The notes beneath the pieces were generated by a model. The model made no database searches, had not been told where the DNA came from, and was given only the letters and a program-made list of their open reading frames with translations. This document shows positions 32,459 to 42,834 of a stretch of 64,000 nucleotides of DNA, one piece after another. Source of the stretch: Odobenus rosmarus divergens (taxonomy: Eukaryota > Chordata > Mammalia > Carnivora > Odobenidae); the NCBI RefSeq assembly GCF_000321225.1, contig NW_004451410.1, positions 248,001 to 312,000 of the forward strand, read 5' to 3'. The position numbers and the translations under genes were made by a program. How positions within the stretch are numbered: position 1 is the stretch's first letter; each line of letters starts with the position of its first letter.

Positions 32459-32508
32459 NNNNNNNNNNNNNNNNNNNNNNNNNNNNNNNNNNNNNNNNNN
32501 NNNNNNNN
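32459..32508. other. Assembly gap (50 N)
   Basis: Exactly 50 undetermined bases. The left edge is a (TA)n run and the right edge is antisense L1 ORF2 text, so the missing part probably holds a TA microsatellite and more L1. The true length is unknown. Confidence 1.
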
Positions 32509-32645
32509 TACCTTTCTCTGTCTGGTTTATTTTACTTAATATAATGACCTCTAGGCTCATCCCTGTTGTTGCAAATATTAGAATTTCCTTCTTTTACAAG
32601 GCTGGATAACATCCCAGTGTGTGTGTGTGTGTGTGTGTGTTGTGT
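32509..32645 (-). mobile_element. L1 ORF2 3' fragment, antisense, cut by gap
   Basis: GTCTGGTTTATTTTACTTAA, TATAATGACCTCTAGGCTC, ATCCCTGTTGTTGCAAATAT and AAGGCTGGATAACATCCCAG are the antisense end of ORF2. A (TG)n run at 32617-32643 sits where L1 copies commonly expand. The 3' UTR is missing or lies in the gap. Confidence 0.8.
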
Positions 32646-32819
32646 ATCTATATATCTATATATCACACCTCAAATCTGTCATGTATTTTATTCAGTGCTT
32701 TTAATATTACAGGTGGTTTTTAATATATATATATATATATATCTATATATCTATATATCAAGCCTCAAATCTGTCATGTATTTTATTCAGTGCTTTTAAT
32801 ATTACAGGTGGTTTTTAAT
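32645..32819 (+). repeat. 95-bp tandem duplication with TA expansion
   Basis: CCTCAAATCTGTCATGTATT, TTATTCAGTGCTTTTAATAT and TACAGGTGGTTTTTAAT occur twice at a constant offset of 95 bases (for example 32668 and 32763). Each copy is preceded by TATCTATATATCTATATATC. Copies are nearly identical except ACACC versus AAGCC. A (TA)n run fills the junction (32721-32739). Confidence 0.92.
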
Positions 32820-34439
32820 TTAGACCTACAATGTCACTTAATTTCCTGAAAGGCTAAAATTTGGCTAATAGCTGTTAGCAGAACACTTCTAAGTTATCTA
32901 AATCGCAAGAAGACAGAAAAATCAGGAGTATTGTCAGAATGTTTGTTTTTGCTAAGAGACCTCATTTCACCCCTTAATTCCATCCATCATGTCTAAGTGC
33001 TTTTTTATGAGACAGAAGAGTCAACATTTACCTGGAGCTGAAGAACACCCTTTGATTTTCATCTGGAATTGAAAGAGAAGTCATTTGTCACGAAGAATAA
33101 TTGAAAAGTTAATCAATTCAAAATCCCTCACATTTTTTAAGGTTTGAGCTGGCATTTTTCCTTCACATCTATGGAATAAAACCCTAATTATACTGGTTGC
33201 AAATGATATTTTATGACTTTTAATCAAAAACTCAGCCTTAGAAGACAACAGCTTATAATAAAAGTGACCTGTCCCAGTTTCTATTATTATTTTGATGAGA
33301 GCTGCCTTTCAACCCATAGGAATCAAATAGCCAGAAAGCCTTTTTTCCAATGTTCATTTAAATTTTAAAAAACTGAGAACATTTTCGTTGTTCACAATAA
33401 AACAGGGTTCCTTCTTGACTAGAAAAGAAATCCAAGGGCATTCAGCAGAAACCAGAGCAGAACAATGTGATCCCCTGAACTTAACAGAACATCAGTAGAT
33501 TCAGGCAGAGTAGGAGAAAGTGTGGACAGCCAAGTAAGGAGCTGAGGAGGTCAAGAATATAATGTAACCAAAATATCAGTGGCTTGACCAGTGTGCTAGG
33601 AGTCCTTATCAGGAGTGGAAGCAAAATGGCTTGCAACTAGGTTGAGCACCAAAGCCCAAGAAAAAGCTGACCAGGCTGTCAATGGGGGGAGCACCATGGA
33701 CAACTCCAACTGACCTCTCCTTTCAAGCCTGCTATCTGGGCCTGACCAAGCAAAGCCTGAGAATTCTTTCTGAGGTCTCTTAGGAGCAAGTATTAGTCCA
33801 CAATGAAGGACCTACGCCTCATGCATGGAGTCCTCAGTTGACAAGTTGGGTGGCTGATTTCTAGCCCAAGAGTTGATGCCAGGGTTCTGTCCCTCTCTAG
33901 GGTTATGTCTTGGGTCTCTGTAAAGCTCCAGCTCTTTTTCCTTTATTTAAACAACAAAGGAGACCATCCAAATATGGTCTGCATATTTAAATGCACAGAA
34001 AATTCTGATAAATTCCAGAAAGTATAGGAAATTGAAGGAATCACAATTATGAACAACATATATCAAAGCTCTTTTCCTCCTTTAAAATATGGGCTCTGGG
34101 ACAAACGGGTGCTTTCTTCTCAGTCATCATGACCCAGGGCCTTTTTAACAGCAAGCCTCTGTGTAAAGAACCAACAGACTGCAATGTGTGAGAGGGACAA
34201 GAGCCTTAGGAAACCCACATGGCTGCGCTGGGAGGTGTTAGACCCTGTTATCACCCCCATACCCTAATCTGCTGAAACTCCAAGGCTTTGCTTGCTTCAT
34301 CTCATCTATCTCAAGAACAAGAGCCAGCCATGACTAAGCCTGGTAATGTTTAGGATCCTGTGCCACTGGGGGTCCTGCCCTAAGCCCTTTATTCTGTACG
34401 GTGAGGTAAGCATTCATCACTTCCCAGATAGCACCATAC
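32820..34439. other. Unique AT-rich sequence, about 1.6 kb
   Basis: No gene or clear repeat. The part at 33130-33250 (CTAATTATACTGG, GACTTTTAATCAAAAAC) has enhancer-like AT composition only. Confidence 0.35.
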
Positions 34440-34750
34440 TGCAGTGTTTGTACATGCTATTGCCTCTGTATGAATAACCCCTTCCTCAACCTCCTCCCCA
34501 TCCATCCCTGGCTGACTCTTATCAGTGTAGAAGCCATTTCCCCCAGGAAGTCTGTCTTGGTGGGTGCCCCCTTATGTGTTCCTCATCTGAACATAGGGTA
34601 GCGTTTATTATATATAGTATGTAATTGCTCTTTTAATGGTCAACCTGCCCACTAGACTGCAAAGTCTTTGAAAGTAAGAATTATACCTCTTCTGAGTACC
34701 TTCCATTGTACCTGGCTAATAAGTACTTACATTTATTGAAGGAATGAACC
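34440..34750 (+). repeat. L2 LINE 3' end
   Basis: TACATGCTATTGCCTCTGTA, AACCCCTTCCTCAACCTCC, GAAGCCATTTCCCCCAGGAA, TAGACTGCAAAGTCTTTGAA, TACCTTCCATTGTACCTGGC and TAAGTACTTACATTTATTGA follow the L2 3' region in order. Confidence 0.75.
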
Positions 34751-35278
34751 TTTTCTGTCTATCTCAAATAGTTTTCCCTTCTAAGATAATCATAATATCA
34801 TTATTTTTCATATCCTGTCTGTAGTCCACAGGCAGAAAATGGCAATGATTTTGACTTCAAGTTAGAGTTGAATTGGGACTTTGGGGGTGTGACTGTAGTA
34901 GATAAAACACATTTGTTGCTGTGGTAGTTGGATGCCATCATAATGAGGATTTCTCTACTTACAGCACATTCTATTGCTATAAAAGTTCGTATCCCAAATC
35001 TATTCCTTCATATCACCTTGACCCCTCTAAGTGTTCTCACAAAGGCCCTGTGCCTTACACAAAGCCGAGAAAACTCTGAAAAATCTCTAATGGATCTTTC
35101 AGGAAGAATTGGCTTTGGAAAGGTGATGTTTTGTGTACCGTAAGGGTTTTTTTTTTTTAATAAAAAACTTTTCATTTCAGATTTATTGTGACATAAATTA
35201 TTGTCCTCAATTGTAGGTTATTTGTTACCTAAAGCACACTATTAAATTAAATGGCTCAGCAAGATCCTCCATGATGTA
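34751..35278. other. Unique sequence
   Basis: No gene or repeat recognised, apart from a T run near 35147-35158. Confidence 0.4.
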
Positions 35279-35586
35279 CAGTTGACCCTTGGACAAAGGT
35301 AGGGGTTAGAGCCAACCCCTCTGCAGTCAGAAATTTGCATATAACTTTTGACTTCCTGAAAACTTAACTACTAATAGCCTACTGTTGACCAGAAGCCTTA
35401 CCAATAACATATACAGTGGATTAACACATATTTTGTACGTTATACGTATTATATATTGTATTCTTACAATAAAGTAAGCTGGAGGAAAGAAATGTTAAAA
35501 AAATCACACAATACTGTATTTATAGAAAAAATCCCCGTATAAGTGGACCTGCGTAGTTCAAACTTGTGTTGTTCTAGGGTCAACTG
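35279..35586 (-). mobile_element. Non-autonomous Tc1/mariner-type (Tigger-like) DNA transposon, 308 bp
   Basis: The ends are inverted: CAGTTGACCCTTGGACAA at the left and TTGTTCTAGGGTCAACTG at the right. Subterminal text is also paired (TAGGGGTTAGAGCC; AAGTGGACCTGCGTAGTTC). TA precedes the left end; the right TA has changed to TC. No transposase is present. The class is recalled from CAGTTGACCCTTGAACAAC-type termini; I do not name the subfamily. Strand is arbitrary. Confidence 0.75.
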
Positions 35587-35778
35587 TCCTGTATTACCTC
35601 ATTCATCCAAGGACTTATTTCAATCTTTAGCTCACTTGTGAGTGTAGATAGTACTTCTAAGAAACTTTGTGATACACACATCACAAATCCCTGGACCATC
35701 TGCGACTTCCCTCTGCAGCCTCAATGCCATCCTCAGAGCCTGACAAGCTTTCTGGGATGTGTCCACACACAAGTTTTA

Positions 35779-36010
35779 AACAGAGAAAACAGGGGCGCTT
35801 GGGTGGCTCAGTCGGTTAAGCGTCTGCCTCAGCTCAGGTCACGATCCCAGGGTCCTGGGATCGAGCCCCGTGTCGGGCTCCCTGCTCGGCGGGGGGCCTG
35901 CTTCTCCTTTTCCCTCTGCTGCTGTCTGCTACTATACTCCCTCTCTCTCTCTCTCTCTCTCTCAAATTAATAAATAAATAATCTAAAAAAATAAAAACAA
36001 CAGAGAAAAC
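35779..36010 (+). mobile_element. Can-SINE (SINEC) copy 11, perfect 12-bp target duplication
   Basis: Body 35791-35998 flanked by AACAGAGAAAAC at 35779-35790 and 35999-36010. The head GGGGCGCTTGGGTGGCTCAG and internal GATCCCAGGGTCCTGGGATC are near consensus. A (CT)n run at 35939-35963 and an AT-rich tail follow. It looks young. Confidence 0.96.
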
Positions 36011-36559
36011 CAAGTGACACATTGTGGATTCTGAATTCTGCTGGGGAGCTTCTTTAGCTTGCAAGTGGGGACGACTAGAAAAGCTAGGAATTGGGATGAG
36101 AGGGAAGGCGGCGCCTACCAAGTGCAGATGGCCGTAGTCATGATAGGCTGCACTGAGAATTATCCTCGCCATAAACACAAGCCCAAAATTAGATAACACT
36201 GAAGGAATAGTAAATTTAAAATGACGCCTATATATCCTTAATACTAAAGTTTCTTTAAGCGTGAATCAAAGTCCTTTCTTTCCCAAATTGTCTGAGAAAA
36301 AGAGCCTCAGTATTAGAATGAGTTTGCTGCCTGCAAAGAAACAATTTGTTAAACCAATAATCAGCCTTCGGGGGGCTTCTGTAATAGAGTCTCATTAAGC
36401 AGTAACACCTAGGCTTGTCTGACCTATTTTTTGTACTTTTCACAAAAAGATGATTCGTAATAAAGCGAGAACTTAGAGCCCAAATGTACCTACAGTTGAC
36501 CTATCCTTCTGGGGATGTCTCAGAGGAACATCAGGCCTGTGCCCTGTGCCCCCAACACG
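36011..36559. other. Unique sequence, possibly containing a conserved element
   Basis: No repeat is recognised. The repeat-free stretch 36255-36450 (TAAACCAATAATCAGCC, TCTCATTAAGCAG) has a composition seen in conserved enhancers, but nothing in a single sequence proves it. Confidence 0.3.
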
Positions 36560-37110
36560 TCATCGTCAATCCAGCCCTGCTCTCCATTCAAGTCTGCCTT
36601 CCTTGGAGCCAGAGTGCTCTCCAAAATGCAAATCCGGCCGTACTACCCCCATGAGGATCATGGCTCCTCAGACAAAGACATGCCCTCCATTCCTGGCATC
36701 TGCCCCCTGCCCCTCACCTCCTCCCGGCTCCGTTTGCTCTTTGCACTCCCCCCCACCCACGCATGGACCGCTCTCAGTCTGGGTGCTCTCACAGACTCAG
36801 CGTGAGGCTGAATCCAATCCAGCCCCTGTTTCCTGGCTTAATCACTGTCTCATCAGACAACCTGCCCTGCCCCTCCTGACTCAGCCAAACAGCCCTGCTG
36901 TAGGTCTCACGAAATCATATGCTCTCTCTGATGCTCTTGTCACCCTTATAATGTTACTTATGTATTTATGTGGCTGTTTGATTGCCTCACCCATTAAACA
37001 ATAAACCTCATGGGGATCAGGGACCATATTTTTGCCGTTCATCACTGAAGGCCCAACACCTAAAATTGCCTGGAACATAGTAGGTGCTCAGTGAATGCGT
37101 CTTCAATTTA
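36560..37110 (+). repeat. L2 LINE 3' region, about 550 bp
   Basis: Landmarks in L2 order: GAGCCAGAGTGCTCTCCAAA, ATGCAAATCCGGCCGTACTA, CCAGCCCCTGTTTCCTGGC, ACAATAAACCTCATGGGGAT, CAGGGACCATATTTTTGCC, CCAACACCTAAAATTGCCTG and GAACATAGTAGGTGCTCAGT. The 152-codon frame 36546-37004 lies almost wholly in it and is not a gene. Confidence 0.8.
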
Positions 37111-37739
37111 AAAAAAAAGGAGAAAACAGAGAAGGGGGGGACAGGGAGCGAGGGAGAGAAAGGGAAGGGAAAGAAGACACCAAGACTTACAGAAAATAAA
37201 CCAATATGCGCTAGTATTCAATGAAACTGGAATTTAGGGTGCAACTGATGGTGTTGGAGGGAAGCCTCAATATTCCAAGGCTGTTGTCTATTCACTGACC
37301 ACATGGGTGGTCAACCCTCTTGGGAGTCAGGGCGTTGCTTCCCTGGAGGTCCTTCTACAAAGGAAGAAGGAGCTACGTTCCTGCCTCAATGTTATGTCAA
37401 ATATGAGCAATGGAGTCGCCGTTGAACCCTCTGAAGTGGGCCCTCCTGCATTTCTGAGCAAGGAGGTGGGTGCCGTTCACAGCCCAGAAGCTCTGCTCTA
37501 GGGAACAGATCACTTCCAAGTGGGTTGTCATCGGAAGTCCATCAGTTTTTGGCAATACACTTTTCCCGGCCGGTTCTCCCAGTCCCCCTCCACCTTCAGT
37601 GTTGACACTTAATGCTTCAGTGATCAGTCTCCCAAACAGTGTCATTGACCACTTTCACTGAGTATCTAGCCACCTCCGGAAACCAGAGGCAGTAAGGGAC
37701 ACCGACTTAGACGAGAATCTGTTCCGTCATCAGCAAGCC
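37111..37739. other. Unique sequence
   Basis: A purine-rich patch (AGGGAGCGAGGGAGAGAAAG near 37142) borders the L2. No gene or repeat otherwise. Confidence 0.4.
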
Positions 37740-37870
37740 ATGGGAAGGGAGAGACACGCTCAGCTGTGTGATAGCATACTGAGTAACTATAACGAAAAGT
37801 AATTATTTGCACATAAATCTCTTAGGGCTGTGCCAGGCACACAGTAAGTGCTCAGTACAGTTATGTACAA
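37740..37870 (+). repeat. MIR 3' fragment
   Basis: AGGGCTGTGCCAGGCACACA, GTAAGTGCTCAGTACAGTTA is the MIR tail; upstream CTCAGCTGTGTGATAGCATA may be the core. Left edge uncertain. Confidence 0.6.
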
Positions 37871-39506
37871 GGCCTTCAGAAATTCCATCTCTGAGAAAGT
37901 TGTGGCCTTCTTGGAAGGAGTTTGAATTCTTTTCTCAGCTCGGGTGGAACACTGCCCACAACATGCTACATGAATGAAAACACCCTTACCGTGTTCTAGT
38001 CGTCCCGCAGGAGGAAAGCAGCTGCACCCTACATAGCCGCGCCTCCTTCCGACGTGCTGACGGGGGCAGAGACCCCAGCAGCCAGTCAGCGACTTCTGCT
38101 ATTTCTGAATCTCTGCCTGAGGTTGGAGACAGTGTGTGCTCGGGTTCCTGGGTGCTCCTGATGTGTGTGCCGTGGTGGGAAGTACTCACCCATTCTCGCT
38201 GGGTCTCCTCAGTCCGATGGCATGGCCAGGCCCCCGGGCAGATGTCCCGCCACCATCATTTCATCCCAGCACTTCCAGCAGTTCCCACAGGACCTGGAAT
38301 GACTGTATCAGTGAATAAAAATATTAGGAGTGTTTCTGCCTCCCAGATGTCTTCATTTAGTGTCCACATGTTTTAAAATGTCTGCTTCCAGGACCAACTT
38401 CCTCAAGGCTTTTCTGATAGACTGACGCACTAAACTTCCAAGACCTAACAAACTCCAGGTTTCATCAATTTGAGCTAAAAAATAAAATAAAATAATAATA
38501 ACGTCTCGTGCATGGCCCTTGCTTCCGTGGCTCTTCCGCAGATAAGACTCCGCTCATCTCAGCATTTGGCCCAGGCTCTTACCTCTGGTCTCAAGCTGAG
38601 AACGTGTGCGGCCAGTTGAACCCGTCCTTGCTGGTGAAGACTTTCTTTTACCTGCCTCTAAACGTGAAGAGAGGGTGTAGATACAAAGTTAGAAAAGCAG
38701 AGAAAAGAATCGAGGGGTTTTTATTCTTAAATAACTAAAGAGAAGTTTATAAATGTTAAGATACTCTCAAAATAGTTCTCTCGTCCTTGTGATCAAGTCT
38801 CTCTAATCACCGGGAGACCTTATGGATTTAAATAGGTTTTGATGAGTCAATAAATGAGAAACTTTACTCCTAAATAATACCTCTCCACAAACAGAAATAA
38901 GATATGAAGGGACAAATATTATGTGGCGTTAAAGTATTACAGGTTGTACACATTCATTTTGTATAAAATAAAAGCTATTTGTAACAAGGGAGAAATTGTT
39001 CCGTAAGGGTTGTCCTATGGGAGAAGGACCTGAAGCAACTGATATTTTAAAGCCCAGTGTAAACAAAACAAAAAGAAAACAGAGCAAGTTCCTACCTAAA
39101 CACAGACAGTAATGTACAAGCCCATGAAAGGATCTTAACAATTACTTGTACTATGTAAAGCCACGGGTTAATTATTCAGAGTATAAACTGAGGTAAAGTG
39201 TACATTGATAGAAGCCATACCTTACAGAGGTCACTCTATTGCTAACTAGCAACAGACTCATTATTATACATCCACAAGAGACGTAGAAACACACAAAAAT
39301 GGCAGGGGTGGGGCAGAAAAGATTTATTTGGGAAGCATTCTGAAACAGTGAACAACAGCCAAAAAGTGAGACCAAAAAATGCACAAGTATCATCACAGGA
39401 AACCCGAGCAATGGGTGAGGTCGGTGCCCGGGGAACAAAGCTGCGTGTTCAAAACTCAGAAGGTCAGATCGAGATCGTAAAGCCAAGTTTGTATTAAAAA
39501 TGTTCT
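37871..39506. other. Unique sequence, about 1.6 kb
   Basis: No gene or interspersed repeat recognised; open frames reach about 104 codons without domains. A short AAAAT/AAT low-complexity run is at 38478-38501. Confidence 0.35.
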
Positions 39507-39524
39507 CTCAGGCCATTTATTCTT

Positions 39525-39724
39525 TTTTTTTTTTTAAAGATTTTATTTATTTATTTGACAGAGAGAGACGCAGCGAGAGAGGGAACACCAGCAGGAGGAG
39601 TGGGAGAGGGAGAAGCAGGCTTCCCGTCGAGCAGGGAGCCCGATGCGGGACTCAATCCCAGGACCCTGGGAGCATGACCTGAGCCGAAGGCAGACGCTTA
39701 ACGACAGAGCCACCCAGCACCCTA
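39525..39724 (-). mobile_element. Can-SINE (SINEC) copy 12
   Basis: Antisense copy with poly(T), GACGCAGCGAGAGAGGG, ACACCAGCAGGAGGAGTGGG (the AAGCAGGGGGAGTGGG type) and GAGCCACCCAGCACCCT. The head lacks the G of CAGGCACCC. It is the downstream member of the SINE pair when read in SINE orientation. Confidence 0.95.
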
Positions 39725-39741
39725 AGCAGTGTTAATTCTTT

Positions 39742-39939
39742 TTTTTTTTTTTAAGATTTTATTTATTTATTTGACACAGAGAGAGAGAGAGAACAAGTAG
39801 GCAGAGAGGCAGGCAGAGGGAGAGGGAGAAGCAGGCTCCCCGCCGAGCAGGGAGCCCGATGCAGGACTCAATCCCAGGACCCTGGGACCATGACCTGAGC
39901 CGAAGGCAGACGCTTAACGACTGAGCCACCCAGGAGCCC
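39742..39939 (-). mobile_element. Can-SINE (SINEC) copy 13
   Basis: Antisense copy with poly(T), GACACAGAGAGAGAGAG, the ACAAGTAGGCAGAGAGGCAG block, GAGCAGGGAGCCCGATGCAG and GAGCCACCCAGGAGCCCC. It belongs to the other subtype from its partner, so the pair is not a simple tandem duplication. Confidence 0.95.
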
Positions 39940-39957
39940 CTCGGGCCATTTATTCTT

Positions 39958-40149
39958 ACCCATATAGTTTATATATACATCCATGTGAGTAATTAGATCA
40001 TAATGCTATGTACACCACTTTGGTAGACGGGAACTTAACTGTTAAAAATCACAGGACAAGTTAGAGGAAAAGGCATTTGAAATATTGTCACTACAGAAAG
40101 CAGAAATGTTTATTCATTATACTGTCTCCCCTGCCACCAGCAAAAAGTT
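39958..40149. other. Unique sequence
   Basis: Short unassigned stretch between the SINE pair and an AT-rich repeat. Confidence 0.4.
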
Positions 40150-40247
40150 AGTATATAATCATTTTATAATTGATTGATATATAATCAAATGATTTGTAAA
40201 TCGATATATATAATTGAATGATTATAATTGAATACAATCAATTATCA
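40150..40247. repeat. AT-rich imperfect repeat with inverted segments
   Basis: Recurring ATAATTGAATGATT, ATATATAATCAAATGATT and ATTGAATACAATCAATTAT units of about 20 bases, many self-complementary. No family is recognised. It could form secondary structure. Confidence 0.6.
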
Positions 40248-40434
40248 GAATTAACTGGGTGGAGGGTTTCTATCACAAAGAAGTCGGTGAGTAATTCCAC
40301 ATCTGCTCTGCAAGATGAAAACCTTACTCTCGGGGAGAGCTTCCAACATCATGGGGCTCCCTCTTCCCAGCTTCCAGTCTGGGCGGCAGGATATCTGACA
40401 GGGATCCCGAGATACATGAAGGGAAACAGAGGGA

Positions 40435-40950
40435 ACTGAAGGGAGAAATAGACAATTCACAGTAGGTGTTGGAGACTTCAATACCCCAATATTGGATGGG
40501 ATAATGGATAGTGGATAGAATAATTAGGCAGATGACCGACAAGGAAACTGAAGATTTGAACAGCACTGTCAACCAACCAGATCTAACATATCTGTACAGT
40601 ACTACACACAGCAACCCACTAATACACTTTCTCCTCCAATGCACCTGGACCTTCTCCAGGGTAAACCACATGTGAGACCAAAAAACAATCCCCCCAAATT
40701 TAAATGGTTGAAATTACATAAACTATGTCCTCTGACCAGAATATAATTAGAAATGAATACAAGATTTTTGGGAAAGTTACAAATACATGAAAATTAAACA
40801 CTTTCTCTTTGGGGCGATGGAAATATTCAAACACCGATTGTGGTGACTGTTGCATAACTCTGTAAATACACTGAAAACCACTGAACTGTAGACGTTAAAT
40901 GGATGAGCTGCAGGCCATGTGAATGATCACTCAAAAAAGCTGTTGATTAA
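40435..40950 (+). mobile_element. L1M remnant: ORF2 piece joined to 3' UTR
   Basis: 40435-40805 follows L1 ORF2 endonuclease-region text (TTGGAGACTTCAATACCCCA, AACTGAAGATTTGAACAGCA, GACCTTCTCCAGGGTAAACC, ACATGTGAGACCAAAAAACA). From 40806 the text jumps to an L1 3' end (GATTGTGGTGACTGTTGCAT, AACCACTGAACTGTAGACG). Most of ORF2 is thus deleted within the copy. Confidence 0.75.
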
Positions 40951-41639
40951 AAAAGAATATCTACTTCAACACAGACACACACACAGCCCTATGGTAATTT
41001 AGGTAAATACATAAAAAGGAACTTTTATAAAATAAAAAAGTTGGAAAAATTGATTTGCTCCAAAATATGCTGTTAGTTAGTGAGCTCCTTTGTACATTCA
41101 AAATAATTCTACTCACATAGTATTTCATAACATTTCTGTTACCGATATGCATGTCCTAAATGTTCCAAGGCATTTTGTTAAGACTATGGAAATCTTAAAA
41201 AAGAGTCATTCCCATTCGAGTTCATTTCATTTACCTCTTCCCTTGTCCAACAGCAGGATAAAAAAAAAGCCTCTAAACATTGCTGTGATTCAAAAGAGGG
41301 GCCCCAATAACTTCAAAAAAAATGAAGAAATTATTCTTAAGCACATAGTGAAGACTTTTTCTACATCTCGGAAACTCTTAATCTGTGAGCCTGTTATTAT
41401 TTAGTTACGGTAGTAATAACACAGCAAGTTAAAGCATCATTTTTACATTTTCTCCTATCAGTGTTTTTAAGATTATCATAAAATTTAAGCAGAAATCTCT
41501 GCACAAATAAAATCTAAAGAGCAATGTCTAATCTCTTCCAAAAAGGGGCTCAATACACACCCAGCTGTTTCCATTTAAAATCCTTTAAAATACCAATGAG
41601 GACAGACAGAAAGCATCTAACCGTAACAATGTAAGAGCT
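40951..41639. other. AT-rich unique sequence
   Basis: No gene or repeat recognised. The 104-codon frame at 41090-41404 has no known domain. Confidence 0.35.
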
Positions 41640-41860
41640 GCCATTTATGGAACTTTCTGCTGGGCAGGCACTAAGCTCCCGTTTTTCACTTATTATCTCA
41701 TTTAACCTTCAGGGCAACTTTACAAAGTCTATATTACTAATGTCCCTACTTTCCAGATGAAGGAACTGGAAGAGAGGTAGAACAGTTTGTCCAAGGCCAA
41801 CACTTTGGTCAGGATCAAAAGCAGGTCTTTCTGGAAGGCAGGCAGCCCACACTGATACAG
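41640..41860 (-). repeat. MIR SINE, antisense
   Basis: Reversed MIR landmarks in order: CCATTTATGGAACTTTCTGC, GGGCAGGCACTAAGCTCCC, TTATTATCTCATTTAACCTT, CCAGATGAAGGAACTGGAAG, CAGTTTGTCCAAGGCCAAC and GGTCAGGATCAAAAGCAGG. Almost full length. Confidence 0.85.
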
Positions 41861-42834
41861 TTGCACCAGGCAGGGAAATATTGAAATTGTGTTGCCCTGT
41901 TTGATAAATAACCACTTCCTACGCTCTCCCCAGTCCCCTATCTCCACAGTTCCCCCCTCCCACTGCCCTAGCCACCCGGACACCTTTCAGGACCCTCCCG
42001 CCTTCCCACAGCCCCGAACTGATGATTTGGCCCCTGCTCCATCTCTACCTTCTGATTGGCTACGCCCACACGCCTGCCTTAATAGTTGTGAAATATTTAA
42101 TATTCCCCCTCCCATCAGCCTCCAAAGTCCATGCACCTGCACATTCTCCCTCGGGAAACCCTGGGAGCATATAGTTGATGACTGAGCCGACCCTGATTTC
42201 AGTCCAAGTCGACTTCCTCTGGGTGTGGTGTTTCTCACACGTCGGCAATACTGACTGCTGTCAGAGCAGGATCCCAGCTCCCATTACAGTATAACATGAA
42301 CTCAATATGCCCCTCAGCACAGAGCGATATCTGTCCTTCCCTTCGCACTTGCACAAGTTAGGAGAGGAAGTAAAACGAAGGCCTCGGCAAAACCACTTCC
42401 CACTAAGGTGTCTCCGATACCATTGTTATCAAAATTGTTATTATCACCAGGCACTTAGAAAGGCTCTTTACTTTGAACTAAGCAATGGAACTGTTACTCG
42501 TTCCTCTACCAAAGATCAGATGAAATGGGTTTACTTTGCTCATTATAACAGGGAAAGACCGGAATACTGCACCAGCTGAGTAACATTCCCAAGGCACCTG
42601 GAAAACTAGAAGAAACTACTCTTGAGTGCTCTGTTTCATCTGGAAATCCTGCTGCCTTTTTTTTTTATTATTTGATCTGCAAAAGGAAAATGAAGTTGTA
42701 GTTGCTTCAAATATTTTGGTTCAAAATGTTTTGGCTTAAACAATTGAGAAGAAAAGAAATTTTACTTGGTTAATTTAGTTATAATTAGTCTAGTGTCTCC
42801 CTTACTTTCCTCCTGGTTATAGAGTTAGTGTCGT
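41861..42834. other. Unique sequence
   Basis: No repeat is recognised. A 90-codon plus-strand frame (42307-42579) and overlapping frames near 41889-42248 have no domain. Confidence 0.35.

Larger units (their letters stand above)
39507..39957 (-). mobile_element. Two Can-SINEs within one 18-bp target duplication (probable dimer)
   Basis: CTCAGGCCATTTATTCTT (39507-39524) and CTCGGGCCATTTATTCTT (39940-39957) match at 17 of 18 bases. Between them lie two antisense SINEs, 39525-39724 and about 39742-39939, separated by AAGCAGTGTTAATTC. Neither inner SINE has an obvious target duplication of its own, which suggests co-insertion as one unit. Confidence 0.85.

Noticed and set aside
36546..37004. 152-codon plus-strand frame
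   Set aside because: Lies in an L2 LINE 3' region, so it is repeat-derived and not a host gene.
39525..39939. Evenly spaced similar blocks that might suggest an array
   Set aside because: They are two SINEs, not a CRISPR or satellite array; the genome is mammalian.
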